DNA from: an uncultured Bacteroidota bacterium
Lineage (GTDB): Bacteria; Bacteroidota; Bacteroidia; Chitinophagales; Chitinophagaceae
Assembly: GCA_903905065.1 (NCBI GenBank)
Contig: CAIVEW010000044.1
Location: forward strand, 62,001 to 126,000
Direction of reading: 5' to 3'
Length of the DNA stretch: 64,000 nt
In this document: positions 7,859 through 16,408 of the stretch, piece by piece
Position numbering within the stretch: the first letter of the stretch is position 1
Layout: every line of letters begins with the position of its first letter
The notes under the pieces: model-generated
What the model was told of the DNA's origin: nothing
Databases searched by the model: none
The model's input: only the letters and a program-made list of their open reading frames with translations
Program-made: the position numbers and the translations under genes

Positions 7859-9271
7859 TTAAGCCTTCACACTATCAGGGAACACTACAGGTATCCCTTT
7901 CTCCGCCTTCATCTTAGCAAAACCGCCCAGGACATTCCTGAGGTTGTGATAACCCTGGCGTTTCAGCAGGGAAGCGGCGATCACGGAGCGGTAGCCCCCC
8001 GCACAATGCACATAAAGATTATTCTCGTCGTCGATCATCGCGATATTCAATGGGTCTGCAAGGGTATCCAGCGGTATGTTTATCGCTCCCTTCACATGGG
8101 CCGCTTCAAACTCTGCGGGCTTACGCACATCTATTATTTCCAGCAGGTTGTCATGAGGTATGTCCATCGCCAGTTCGTCGGCCTCTATGTCTATGATCAT
8201 ATCTATTTCCTCGCCGCTGTTTTTCCAAGTTTCATAGCCACCCTCCAGGTAGCCCAGCACATTATCAATACCTACGCGCGCGAGTCGGGTGATACTTTCC
8301 TTTTCTTTGCCCGGTTCGGTTACCAGCACGAGGGGCTGTTTATTAGGTATCAATGTGCCTGCCCATTCGGCATAGCGGTCATTCGGCCCTACTCCTATAT
8401 TTATAGACCCGGGCACAAAACCTGATGTAAATACAGTAGCTGGCCTTGTGTCCAGTATCCAGGCATCATCATCATTAACCACTTTCTTAAAACTTGCTAC
8501 ATCCAATGCCTGAAGTCCTTTCTCAAAAACTTCATCAAGGCTGCCATAACCCTCTTTATTTATCCGGGCGTTCACCGGGAAGTAGGGCGGGGGCGTGTTC
8601 AACCCCGTTGTAACTACCTTAATGAATTCCTCCTTGGTCATGTCTTTCAGCGCATAATTGGTCGCCTTCTGCACCCCAATTGTGCTGAAAGTCTCCGGTC
8701 CAAGTGCTTTGCCACAGGATGAACCCGGTCCATGAGCCGGATATACAATGATATTATCGTTCAGCGGCTTTATTTTATTCTGAAGGGTGTCATACATTTT
8801 TCCCGCAAGCTCTTCTTTGGTCAGGTTTCCGCTAAAGAGGTCTGGCCTGCCCACATCACCTACGAACAGCGTATCACCGGTGAAGATGCAGTAAGGTGCT
8901 CCCGTTTCATCGTGCAGCAGGTAGCAAGTGCTTTCCAGTGTGTGGCCGGGTGTGTGTATCGCCTTTATTTTCAGCTTGCCCACCATAAACTCCTCACCAT
9001 CCTTTGCCATGTGTATGTTGAAAGATGCCTCTGTATCCGGCCCATAAACTATGGGTGCGCCTGTCTTCTGCGCCAGCTCTATATGCCCGCTCACAAAGTC
9101 GGCATGAAAGTGGGTTTCAAATATGTATTTGATCTTTACACCTTGTTCTGCCGCCATCTGGATATAGGTGTCCACATCCCTTAGGGGATCTATTACCGCT
9201 GCCTCACCCTCACTAGCTATAAAATAAGCGGCTTCACTCAGGCAACCGGTATACAATTGTTTTATTTCCAT
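7859..9271 (-). CDS. MBL-fold hydrolase with two rhodanese domains (persulfide dioxygenase-like)
   Basis: 470 residues. The N-terminal metallo-beta-lactamase domain (1-245) carries THFHADFVSGH (His54, His56, Asp58) and FTGDTLFVGDVGRPD, the layout of ETHE1/Blh-type persulfide dioxygenases that oxidise glutathione persulfide. Two rhodanese domains follow. In the first (about 260-355) the active-site loop reads LVTEPGKEKES and lacks the catalytic Cys. The second (about 365-460) keeps it as Cys423 in VHCAGGYRS. Likely a cytoplasmic sulfide or sulfane-sulfur detoxification enzyme. Substrate assignment is by family. Confidence 0.88.
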   Translation of the reverse strand: MEIKQLYTGCLSEAAYFIASEGEAAVIDPLRDVDTYIQMAAEQGVKIKYIFETHFHADFVSGHIELAQKTGAPIVYGPDTEASFNIHMAKDGEEFMVGKLKIKAIHTPGHTLESTCYLLHDETGAPYCIFTGDTLFVGDVGRPDLFSGNLTKEELAGKMYDTLQNKIKPLNDNIIVYPAHGPGSSCGKALGPETFSTIGVQKATNYALKDMTKEEFIKVVTTGLNTPPPYFPVNARINKEGYGSLDEVFEKGLQALDVASFKKVVNDDDAWILDTRPATVFTSGFVPGSINIGVGPNDRYAEWAGTLIPNKQPLVLVTEPGKEKESITRLARVGIDNVLGYLEGGYETWKNSGEEIDMIIDIEADELAMDIPHDNLLEIIDVRKPAEFEAAHVKGAINIPLDTLADPLNIAMIDDENNLYVHCAGGYRSVIAASLLKRQGYHNLRNVLGGFAKMKAEKGIPVVFPDSVKA

Positions 9272-9289
9272 GTTGTTTAATTATTGCTG

Positions 9290-9297
9290 CAAAGTTA
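9290..9297 (-). promoter_or_regulatory. -7 box (TAACTTTG) for the MBL/rhodanese gene
   Basis: Exact TAnnTTTG on the minus strand, 18 bp before the ATG at 9271. No TTG at the ideal distance. Confidence 0.55.
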
Positions 9298-9375
9298 ATC
9301 TAAACCTTTATTGCGGGGCTTATTGATGCATAAAAATACTTTATGTAGTGATTTTTCCGTTCCTTATCTTGCCTT

Positions 9376-9927
9376 GTGTTTACAAACAAAATATTTCTAT
9401 TCTTTTTACTTTTTGCAATCGGCGGAATGGCTTCCGCACAGAAATACGTATATGTAAATACAGATAACCTCATCCTCCGCGACCGGCCCGAAAAGGAATA
9501 TAATGTATTTGATGTGCTGCATGCACCTTGCCGTCTTGAAGTAATACCTTACAGCAAGGGCTACGACAATACAGCAGTAGAGGACAAGTTTTATCATGTA
9601 GTGCTCCGTGTGTGGTTTGAAAAGACAAAAAAGTCTTACAGCGGATATGGTTGGGTGGAGAAAAAATATGTGGTGGATAGCCACGGTAAGGTAACAACGC
9701 CATATAAGGATAGCACAGAAACAATATCGTATACCAAGGTCGATTTTTTAAACGATGATCGCAAACAACTCAACTACCGCAGCTATCCTTATCCAAAGTA
9801 CAAGGGAGGTGAGAAGAACTTTGAAACAAACAGCACGCGCAAATACAGGAAAGGCCCGCGAGGTGGTTGCTACTACATCAATGCAAAAGGAAGAAAGGTG
9901 TATGTGGATGCGAAATTGTGTAAGTGA
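9376..9927 (+). CDS. Secreted SH3-like domain protein with GPRGGCYYIN tail
   Basis: 183 residues, probably starting at GTG 9376, because the next Met falls inside the signal peptide (FTNKIFLFFLLFAIGGMASAQ). Residues about 24-100 resemble a bacterial SH3 domain (NTDNLILRDRPEKEY and YGWVEKKYVV). The C-terminal 30 residues (RKYRKGPRGGCYYINAKGRK) are a short basic motif that recurs at the ends of many Bacteroidota proteins and resembles the PBCV-type basic adaptor domain. Likely periplasmic, perhaps binding cell wall. Function unproven. Confidence 0.78.
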   Translation: MFTNKIFLFFLLFAIGGMASAQKYVYVNTDNLILRDRPEKEYNVFDVLHAPCRLEVIPYSKGYDNTAVEDKFYHVVLRVWFEKTKKSYSGYGWVEKKYVVDSHGKVTTPYKDSTETISYTKVDFLNDDRKQLNYRSYPYPKYKGGEKNFETNSTRKYRKGPRGGCYYINAKGRKVYVDAKLCK

Positions 9928-9966
9928 ACAGCGTTTGACCCGAAGCTGAAGGCATATTCTCAAGTA

Positions 9967-9993
9967 AAGCCCCTTTAGGGGGTTGGGGGGTTA
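9967..9993 (-). repeat. Stop-codon-linked palindromic module (copy 3, cdsA 3' end)
   Basis: On the minus strand this reads TAA-CCCCCCAACCCCCTAAAGGGGCTT, with TAA being the cdsA stop codon. This and the mqnC copy are the two best-preserved. Confidence 0.65.
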
Positions 9994-10821
9994 CCTCATA
10001 AAATAATAACTATACACAAAAGCAAAGGGTGCCGCCACCAGCAGTGAATCAAAGCGGTCCAGTGCGCCACCGTGGCCGGGCATCAGGGTGCCGGAGTCTT
10101 TTATGTCTGCCATACGTTTCAGCTTAGATTCCATGAGGTCGCCAAGTGTGCCTGCAATAGTCACGCAAAGCGCCAGTGCCATCCAATCCATAAGGCGATA
10201 TGTTTCAGAGTAATAGCCATATATCCCTGCACCTATAACGGTCAATAGTGCACCACCTATTACACCCTCCCACGTCTTATTTGGTGATATAGGTGAGAAC
10301 TGGTGTTTGCCAATAAATGACCCAACCAGGTATGCCATGGTATCATTGCACCAGATCATGAGGATCACCGCTATCGGCAATGCGGTGTCATAGGTATGGA
10401 TATTCAGTAGCAGCAGCATCGGTAAAGTAATATACATCAGCCCGCCTGTTGACTGCAGCAATGCGAAAAACGAATTCTTTTTTGACAGGACGCTGCCTAA
10501 CAAAAGAAGTGCCGGCACGATTGGCAGCAGCATAAAGACGATCCGGCCATATGCGGGTAGCAGCTCATTTATTTTATTGGAAAACAGGCAGATAATAGCC
10601 AGTGCCAATAGTTGCAGGACAATGGGCAGCGATTTTGGCCAATAGGATACTGTATCTATTTTTTGCACCAGCCTGAAATAATCCCGCAGGCACAGCATCC
10701 CGATCAATACTACGAGCCCGAGGAATGACCATTCGTTCCATAGCAGCCCCGTTAGCATAATAGCTACAAAAACTATGGAGCTGCCTAAACGTTTAAAAAA
10801 TGTGGGCCAGTTGAGCGCCAT
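9991..10821 (-). CDS. cdsA: Phosphatidate cytidylyltransferase (CDP-diacylglycerol synthase)
   Basis: 276-residue multi-pass inner-membrane enzyme making CDP-diacylglycerol from phosphatidate and CTP, the branch point to all phospholipids. About eight hydrophobic helices are visible. The C-terminal signature is present: SPNKTWEGVIGG, then GDLMESKLKRMADIKDSG and MPGHGGALDRFDSL. It lies 43 bp downstream of the CPBP protease gene on the same strand. A TATTTTCG box at 10838-10845 could give it its own promoter. The gene ends in a TAACCCC module. Confidence 0.95.
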   Translation of the reverse strand: MALNWPTFFKRLGSSIVFVAIMLTGLLWNEWSFLGLVVLIGMLCLRDYFRLVQKIDTVSYWPKSLPIVLQLLALAIICLFSNKINELLPAYGRIVFMLLPIVPALLLLGSVLSKKNSFFALLQSTGGLMYITLPMLLLLNIHTYDTALPIAVILMIWCNDTMAYLVGSFIGKHQFSPISPNKTWEGVIGGALLTVIGAGIYGYYSETYRLMDWMALALCVTIAGTLGDLMESKLKRMADIKDSGTLMPGHGGALDRFDSLLVAAPFAFVYSYYFMR

Positions 10822-10837
10822 TGTTAAAATTTGAGTG

Positions 10838-10845
10838 CGAAAATA
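10838..10845 (-). promoter_or_regulatory. Possible -7 box (TATTTTCG) for cdsA
   Basis: Differs from TAnnTTTG at one base. It is 16 bp before the cdsA start and inside the 43-bp gap after the CPBP gene. Confidence 0.35.
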
Positions 10846-10864
10846 AGTGATAAAAACAGGATAC

Positions 10865-11806
10865 TCATAAAGTATTGGTGCGCTCCGCCAGTTCGGCCGG
10901 AGTGAAGTTATCCGTCCAGTTTGGTGGCAACGGAGTTTTGTTTTTTAGTAAAAGATAAAATGAAAGGCCAAAAACCAATACGCCAGCGATAACAAAATAC
11001 GGCGAGATGAATGATTCATTCAGGTAAGTGTTTACTGGCTTGCTGTAGTTGCTCATATACACCAGCACCACCTGGAAGCCATTAAACGACAAGTGTGCCA
11101 CAATACTGCACCACAAGGAACCTGTAAGGTTATAAATAGCAGCCAGCAGCAAGCCCGCCAGAAAAATGGACAGAAAGCCGTAAATGTTAGTATGGGATAA
11201 TGAAAAAAGAGTGGCCGTAAAAAGTGCAGGCAAAACCATAGTGCGGCTGCGCTGCTTCACAAACCGCAGAATGACGCCACGAAAGAACATTTCTTCCCCT
11301 ACCGCCGGTATGATGGCCATGATCACAAAGACCTTAACAAAGCTGCCAAAGGAAGTAATGGTGAGGAAAGCGCTCATGGTGTTATCATTGGCTTCCTGCT
11401 CCGCCTTTATCGCTGCCCCGAAATTGATCTTGCTTACCAGCCCTTCTATCATCTGGAAAACCGGTGTAGCCCCCAGCATGATGAAAACCACAAGTATCAG
11501 CTGCACACTCTTGCCCGGTGCCCTTAACCCCAGGTATTCCAGAGGCCGGGGTGTGCTAAGGTGTGCCAGCAGGAATGCAGGCAGCAAGAACATGCAGAAA
11601 TTCAATATCCCCTGCATGATTATGGCCACATGAATCAGCGCCGCCGGGCTGGCCGGGCCTACATGAGCTATTTGTTCCAGGGTAAATCCAGTTGATTTTG
11701 CAAGAATAACAGGCACAACACCGCCTACACCTGACAGCAAGGTAAAAAACATAAGCCCAAACAGTAGCAACTGCAAGCCCCACGGATAATCCCTGAAATA
11801 CCTCAT
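10865..11806 (-). CDS. CPBP family intramembrane glutamic endopeptidase
   Basis: About 313 residues with seven or eight membrane helices. It carries the Abi/CAAX motifs: EEMFFRGVILRF (EExxxR), then FSLSHTNIYGF and a final SIVAHLSFNGF with His/Asn. Members are Rce1-like membrane proteases, often of unknown substrate. I start at ATG 11806 (MRYFRDYPWG). The longer frame begins at a GTG at 11833, and the -7 box at 11847-11854 fits either. It is divergent from dxs and upstream of cdsA. Confidence 0.87.
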   Translation of the reverse strand: MRYFRDYPWGLQLLLFGLMFFTLLSGVGGVVPVILAKSTGFTLEQIAHVGPASPAALIHVAIIMQGILNFCMFLLPAFLLAHLSTPRPLEYLGLRAPGKSVQLILVVFIMLGATPVFQMIEGLVSKINFGAAIKAEQEANDNTMSAFLTITSFGSFVKVFVIMAIIPAVGEEMFFRGVILRFVKQRSRTMVLPALFTATLFSLSHTNIYGFLSIFLAGLLLAAIYNLTGSLWCSIVAHLSFNGFQVVLVYMSNYSKPVNTYLNESFISPYFVIAGVLVFGLSFYLLLKNKTPLPPNWTDNFTPAELAERTNTL

Positions 11807-11846
11807 TTTAACAATAATTAACTGCCGCCACACCGCGGTATGGCTG

Positions 11847-11854
11847 CAAAGGTA
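11847..11854 (-). promoter_or_regulatory. -7 box (TACCTTTG) for the CPBP gene
   Basis: Exact TAnnTTTG on the minus strand, 40 bp before ATG 11806. The leader contains ACCGCGGT. Confidence 0.5.
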
Positions 11855-11952
11855 ACAGATAGGCAGATATTGGCTTAATTGTTGCAGACAATAAACAACG
11901 CATTTACCGTGCTTCGCCTACAGTTTTATGCGTATATAAAGGGATTTTTGGT

Positions 11953-11960
11953 TATTTTTG
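11953..11960 (+). promoter_or_regulatory. -7 box (TATTTTTG) for dxs
   Basis: Exact TAnnTTTG, 21 bp before the dxs ATG. It faces the CPBP promoter in a divergent arrangement. Confidence 0.5.
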
Positions 11961-11981
11961 TAAGTTATTACCAGATAGTGA

Positions 11982-13907
11982 ATGGAAGAAATAGCAGCAG
12001 GACCACTACTTAGCGGGATAAATACTCCTGATGACCTTAAGAAACTGAACAAAAATCAGCTCGTACAGGTTTGTGATGAACTTCGGCAATTTATTGTTGA
12101 CTGTGTGAGTGTGCATGGTGGCCATTTCGGTGCTAGCCTTGGTGTAGTGGAGCTTACCGTTGCCTTGCATTATGTATTCAATACTCCTGATGATCAATTG
12201 GTTTGGGACGTAGGCCACCAGGCTTATGGCCATAAAATACTTACCGGCAGACGGCAGGTTTTTCATACCAACCGTAAATATGGCGGTATCAGTGGTTTTC
12301 CTAAACGCAGCGAAAGCATTTACGATACCTTCGGGGTGGGGCATTCATCCACTTCTATTTCGGCGGCGCTGGGTATGGCCATAGCATCTAAGTACAAGGG
12401 CGAAGAGCACCGCCGGCACATAGCCGTAATAGGCGATGGCGCCATGACTGCGGGGCTACCCTTCGAGGCGCTGAACCATGCAGGCGTGAGCAATGCAAAT
12501 GTGCTCATTATCCTTAACGATAACAACATGTCCATAGACCCCAACGTTGGGGGTCTTAAAGAATACCTTACAGATATTACCACGTCGCATTCTTACAACA
12601 GGTTCCGCGATGACGTGTGGAAGGTGCTGGGTAAATTGCCTACCAAAGACTTTCAACGGCTGGCGTCTAAAATAGAAGCCGGGCTTAAGGGTGTGGTATC
12701 CAAGAGTAGTAACCTGTTTGAGGCGCTTGGTTTGCGTTACTTTGGTCCTATTGATGGGCACAATGTGCTCAAACTAGCCGAAACACTCAAAGGGTTGAAT
12801 GATATACCCGGTCCAAAGCTGCTGCACATAAAGACGGTAAAAGGCAAAGGTTTCGACCTGGCAGAAAAAGACCAAACGCTATGGCATGCACCCGGCACTT
12901 TTGACAAGATCACCGGGAAGATAAATAAGAAGATAGTGACCATACCCGAACCGCCTAAATACCAGGATGTGTTCGGGCATACCATGATAGAACTTGCGGA
13001 AAAGAACCCGCTCATCATGGGCATAACGCCAGCCATGCCATCGGGCAGCTCGCTTAAATTCATGATGGACCTCATGCCGGATCGCGCTATTGACGTGGGT
13101 ATTGCCGAGCAGCATGCCGTAACATTGAGCGCAGGCATGGCTACCCAAGGGCTTAAGGTGTTTTGCAACATCTACAGCAGCTTTATGCAGCGCGCCTATG
13201 ATATGGTGATACATGATGTGGCCATTCAAAAACTGCCCGTGGTTTTCTGCCTGGACAGGGCCGGGCTGGTAGGTGATGATGGCCCCACGCACCATGGCGC
13301 TTATGATCTTGCCTTCATGCGCTGTATCCCCAATATGATCGTGGCCGCACCTATGAACGAAGCCGAACTGCGTAACATGATGTACACAGCGCAGTTGCCC
13401 GAGATTGATGCACCATACACCATTCGTTATCCGCGCGGGCAGGGCGTGCTGCCGCAGTGGCGTACCCCATTTGAGAAAATAGAAACCGGCACCGCCCGCA
13501 AAATATGCGATGGCCAGGAAGTAGCTATCCTTACCATAGGCCATCCCGGCAACTTTGCTGTTGCCGCCTGCAAGATGCTGGCGGAAGACGACCTCTTCCC
13601 CGCCCACTACGATATGCGTTTCGTGAAGCCGCTAGATGAGCTGATGCTGCACGAAGTGGCCCAGCGCTATAATAAGATCATCACGGTAGAAGACGGAACG
13701 GTGGTAGGTGGCTTTGGCAGCGCGGTGCTTGAATTCATGGCGGCAAACAACTACACACCGGAAGTAAAAATACTGGGCATCCCGGATCGCATTGTGGAAC
13801 ACGGCAAGCCCGAAGAGCTGCACCGCGAATGTGGCTACGATGCCAAAGCAATAGCAGATGCTGTGCGCGAAATTGCGGACGTAAAAGTATTTACAGGTAT
13901 TGCTTAA
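11982..13907 (+). CDS. dxs: 1-deoxy-D-xylulose-5-phosphate synthase
   Basis: 641-residue thiamine-diphosphate enzyme that condenses pyruvate and glyceraldehyde-3-phosphate, the first step of the MEP isoprenoid pathway. The TPP/Mg motif starts at GDGAMTAG and continues to ILNDNNMSI. The transketolase Glu is in DVGIAEQHAV. The C-terminal domain reads TVEDGTVVGGFGSAVLEF. Full family length. It has its own -7 box and a perfect 14-bp hairpin just after the stop. It supplies precursors for quinone side chains, the ring of which depends on mqnC. Confidence 0.97.
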   Translation: MEEIAAGPLLSGINTPDDLKKLNKNQLVQVCDELRQFIVDCVSVHGGHFGASLGVVELTVALHYVFNTPDDQLVWDVGHQAYGHKILTGRRQVFHTNRKYGGISGFPKRSESIYDTFGVGHSSTSISAALGMAIASKYKGEEHRRHIAVIGDGAMTAGLPFEALNHAGVSNANVLIILNDNNMSIDPNVGGLKEYLTDITTSHSYNRFRDDVWKVLGKLPTKDFQRLASKIEAGLKGVVSKSSNLFEALGLRYFGPIDGHNVLKLAETLKGLNDIPGPKLLHIKTVKGKGFDLAEKDQTLWHAPGTFDKITGKINKKIVTIPEPPKYQDVFGHTMIELAEKNPLIMGITPAMPSGSSLKFMMDLMPDRAIDVGIAEQHAVTLSAGMATQGLKVFCNIYSSFMQRAYDMVIHDVAIQKLPVVFCLDRAGLVGDDGPTHHGAYDLAFMRCIPNMIVAAPMNEAELRNMMYTAQLPEIDAPYTIRYPRGQGVLPQWRTPFEKIETGTARKICDGQEVAILTIGHPGNFAVAACKMLAEDDLFPAHYDMRFVKPLDELMLHEVAQRYNKIITVEDGTVVGGFGSAVLEFMAANNYTPEVKILGIPDRIVEHGKPEELHRECGYDAKAIADAVREIADVKVFTGIA

Positions 13908-13910
13908 AAC

Positions 13911-13943
13911 AGATGTGCCACACCTATGCGGTGTGGCACATCT
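13911..13943 (+). terminator. 14-bp perfect stem-loop after dxs
   Basis: Arms AGATGTGCCACACC (13911-13924) and its exact complement (13930-13943), loop TATGC, 4 bp after the dxs stop. The T-run is weak, so it may also terminate or protect the convergent transcript. Confidence 0.75.
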
Positions 13944-13969
13944 CACATCTCATTTTGTTTACGCCGCTC

Positions 13970-14401
13970 TTATTCGTGCGTATAATGAAAAAAGGTAGTT
14001 ACCAGGTCTCCCACGATATGTACCGTATTTTTCTTGCCCTTTTCTATTCTTGGGCTCTTATGAAGCGGTAATTCCCTAAACTCAGGGTGGTGGAATTCAT
14101 AGTGCGCATCAAAATTATACTCGCCTGATTTGAAAAAAGGAACCTGGTCGGGCTGGCTTTTCTCAAGATCGCTCATTTTAAAAGACATCATCATTATGCT
14201 CTTGTCGAGGGACGATACGTGGAAACTAACAGGGATACCCTGTCCAGCCTTTGCAGGCATTGCAGCTTCCGAAGTGGGCGTGACGTCGGATGGGCCGGTA
14301 GACGTGCTTTTACCGGCTACCTGGCAAAATCCCTTTCCTGTGCAAGCACCACCGCCTGCTGGAGGCGTGCCGAAACTTGCGGTAACAATAATAGTCGACA
14401 T
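13970..14401 (-). CDS. Hypothetical protein, 143 aa
   Basis: No signal peptide or membrane helix. The N-terminal part holds Gly/Cys motifs (GGGACTGKGFCQVAG), a Thr/Ser/Pro linker, then a beta-rich region (GIPVSFHVSSLDKSIMMMSF) and a His-rich end (HIVGDLVTTFFHYTHE). The two Cys could form a disulfide or bind metal, but no family was recognised. It is convergent with dxs and divergent from the TPR gene. Confidence 0.6.
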   Translation of the reverse strand: MSTIIVTASFGTPPAGGGACTGKGFCQVAGKSTSTGPSDVTPTSEAAMPAKAGQGIPVSFHVSSLDKSIMMMSFKMSDLEKSQPDQVPFFKSGEYNFDAHYEFHHPEFRELPLHKSPRIEKGKKNTVHIVGDLVTTFFHYTHE

Positions 14402-14524
14402 AAAATTTAAGTTATTTGGTTAAAAACGAATGAATAGATTAATTTGGGTGTCCGTAATTCAACCACAAAGTATTATTGATTTTCTATTTTTCATAATTTG
14501 GGGCGAATTAATAATACTATCAGT

Positions 14525-16213
14525 ATGGTTTGTTGGCGCTTTGTAGTGTTTACTGGATGCTTAATTATTTCTTTAGTTCCTATTCATTTACATGGACAGA
14601 ATGCGAAAATCGATTCCTTAAAAGCCGTTCTTCAGCACGCCATATCTGATACCGACAAAGTAAATACACTTGTAGCACTAGCCGCTATGGATGGTGACAG
14701 CACCGAAAAAAAAATACAATATGCAAACGAAGCGAAAATATTGGCAGAAAAAATAAATTGGACGAAAGGCGTTTTTAATGCTAACGACCAACTAGCTAAC
14801 ATTTACTTTGCTCGCAAAAATGACTATGTAACGGCAGGAAAATTCTATCAAGCCAATGTGACAATTTCTCAGGATAACAAAAATATAGGTAATGAAGCGG
14901 CGTCTATTGAACAGGTGGCTACATGCTACCAAAACCTGGGCCAGCATAAAAAGGCAATAGAGTGTTACGACAAGTCATTGTCTTTAAAGCCTGGCCCGGA
15001 TATGGAAATGGGGATTTTGGGAAACATGGGTGATGCATACATCTCCATTGGCGATTTTCCTCATGCGCTGTCCAGCTATATTAGTTCTTTGAAACTATTG
15101 GAGAACACGCTGGCGTCAAAAAAAACAGTCGATCATAATGATTCGACTCAGAAAGCCGCCCTGCTCTTGAACATCAGCGGCATTTACATGCAAATGGGCC
15201 AACCAGATAAAGCTGCTGAAAATTACAACCAGGTAATAAACATAAGCCGGGCAATAAAAAATAAATGGATCGAGGTATTGGCCCTGAATGGTATTGCCAA
15301 TACCTATAAAGTCAGGAAGGATTATACAAAGGCAATAGAAACCTATACTGTGTCATTAAATGAATGTATAGACATCCACAACTTTAGAGGGCAGGTAACT
15401 ACACTTAGTGAACTTGCAAACGTATATGTGGAAACTGGTGACCTGCTTAAGGCAATGGGGTTTGCGAAGAATGCTTTGAAACTGGCTGAAGAACATAATT
15501 ATACTGACCAGTTATCCGCGGTATATACTACACTTGGCGGGGTATACTTAAAACGAGGCGAATTTCCTGCAGCCGCATCATTCCTTCAAAAAGCGTTGTC
15601 GTTGAGCCAGGCGAACGGTGAACTGGATATAGAACAAAATGCACTAAGCGCACTTAGTGATGCCTACGAAAAGCTCAAACAGCCGGAAAAAGCACTGAAA
15701 ACCTACCGCGACTATATTTCCGTTCGAGACAGTGTGCATGGTATAGATAAAGCTAATTACCTCACCCGGATAGACCTGGAATACACTTTCGACGCGGAAA
15801 AGCAAAAACAGAACGATGATTTCAACGCAAAAATAGCCCGCCAGCAGGTGCTTACGTATTGCGGCTATGGTGGGTTGGCGCTGGTGTTGCTCCTGGCGTT
15901 TTTCATTTACAAAAGCTATACCACCCAGAAGAAATACAACGCCCTGCTCTCTAAGGAAAAACAAGGCCACCTTGCCCAGATATCGGCGCAGGACACCGTG
16001 CTCAGCGACATCGCGCACATACAATCGCATTTTGTGCGCGGCCCCATAGCTACCATTCTCGGCCTGCTGCAATTTTATAATCATGAAGACCCTGCCGATC
16101 CGCTCAATAAGGAAATTATTGAGGGGGTCAATGTTTCCATCGAAAAACTGGATACGGTGGTGAAAGAGCTGGTTGCTAAAGAAAACAACCTCCGCAGAGA
16201 AACAAAAAAATAG
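14525..16213 (+). CDS. TPR signalling protein with membrane helix and kinase-like dimerisation segment
   Basis: About 562 residues from ATG 14525 (MVCWRFVVFTGCLIISLVP); the frame is open to a TTG at 14498, but this Met gives a clean signal peptide. Residues about 40-440 are tetratricopeptide repeats (for example AASIEQVATCYQNLGQHKKA). A membrane helix (GYGGLALVLLLAFFIY) follows, then a coiled coil. The end contains IQSHFVRGPIATILGLLQF with His502, closely like the phospho-acceptor helix of Bacteroidota TPR histidine kinases. The protein stops there, so no ATP-binding domain follows. It could be phosphorylated in trans or be a truncated sensor. Confidence 0.8.
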   Translation: MVCWRFVVFTGCLIISLVPIHLHGQNAKIDSLKAVLQHAISDTDKVNTLVALAAMDGDSTEKKIQYANEAKILAEKINWTKGVFNANDQLANIYFARKNDYVTAGKFYQANVTISQDNKNIGNEAASIEQVATCYQNLGQHKKAIECYDKSLSLKPGPDMEMGILGNMGDAYISIGDFPHALSSYISSLKLLENTLASKKTVDHNDSTQKAALLLNISGIYMQMGQPDKAAENYNQVINISRAIKNKWIEVLALNGIANTYKVRKDYTKAIETYTVSLNECIDIHNFRGQVTTLSELANVYVETGDLLKAMGFAKNALKLAEEHNYTDQLSAVYTTLGGVYLKRGEFPAAASFLQKALSLSQANGELDIEQNALSALSDAYEKLKQPEKALKTYRDYISVRDSVHGIDKANYLTRIDLEYTFDAEKQKQNDDFNAKIARQQVLTYCGYGGLALVLLLAFFIYKSYTTQKKYNALLSKEKQGHLAQISAQDTVLSDIAHIQSHFVRGPIATILGLLQFYNHEDPADPLNKEIIEGVNVSIEKLDTVVKELVAKENNLRRETKK

Positions 16214-16256
16214 GCGTTTTATTCTAATGCGATCACGTAACTCGTTGTGCTTCACC

Positions 16257-16289
16257 CGCTCTTTTGAAGTTCACGCCAGGGAAAGAGCG
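16257..16289. repeat. Inverted repeat between TPR gene and type III PKS operon
   Basis: CGCTCTTT (16257-16264) and AAAGAGCG (16282-16289) are exact complements with a 17-nt loop. Flanking TTCACC and GGTGAG could extend the pairing. It may terminate the TPR transcript; no T-run follows. Confidence 0.45.
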
Positions 16290-16408
16290 TAGCTCGCGGT
16301 GAGAATTCTTGCTTTCGGGTATGATTTTTTATAGGTAATATTATGAAGCGAAACTTATCGCTTCTCCGTTTCGTATATGATTGGGAACAGAAAAATAAAT
16401 ATTACTGA

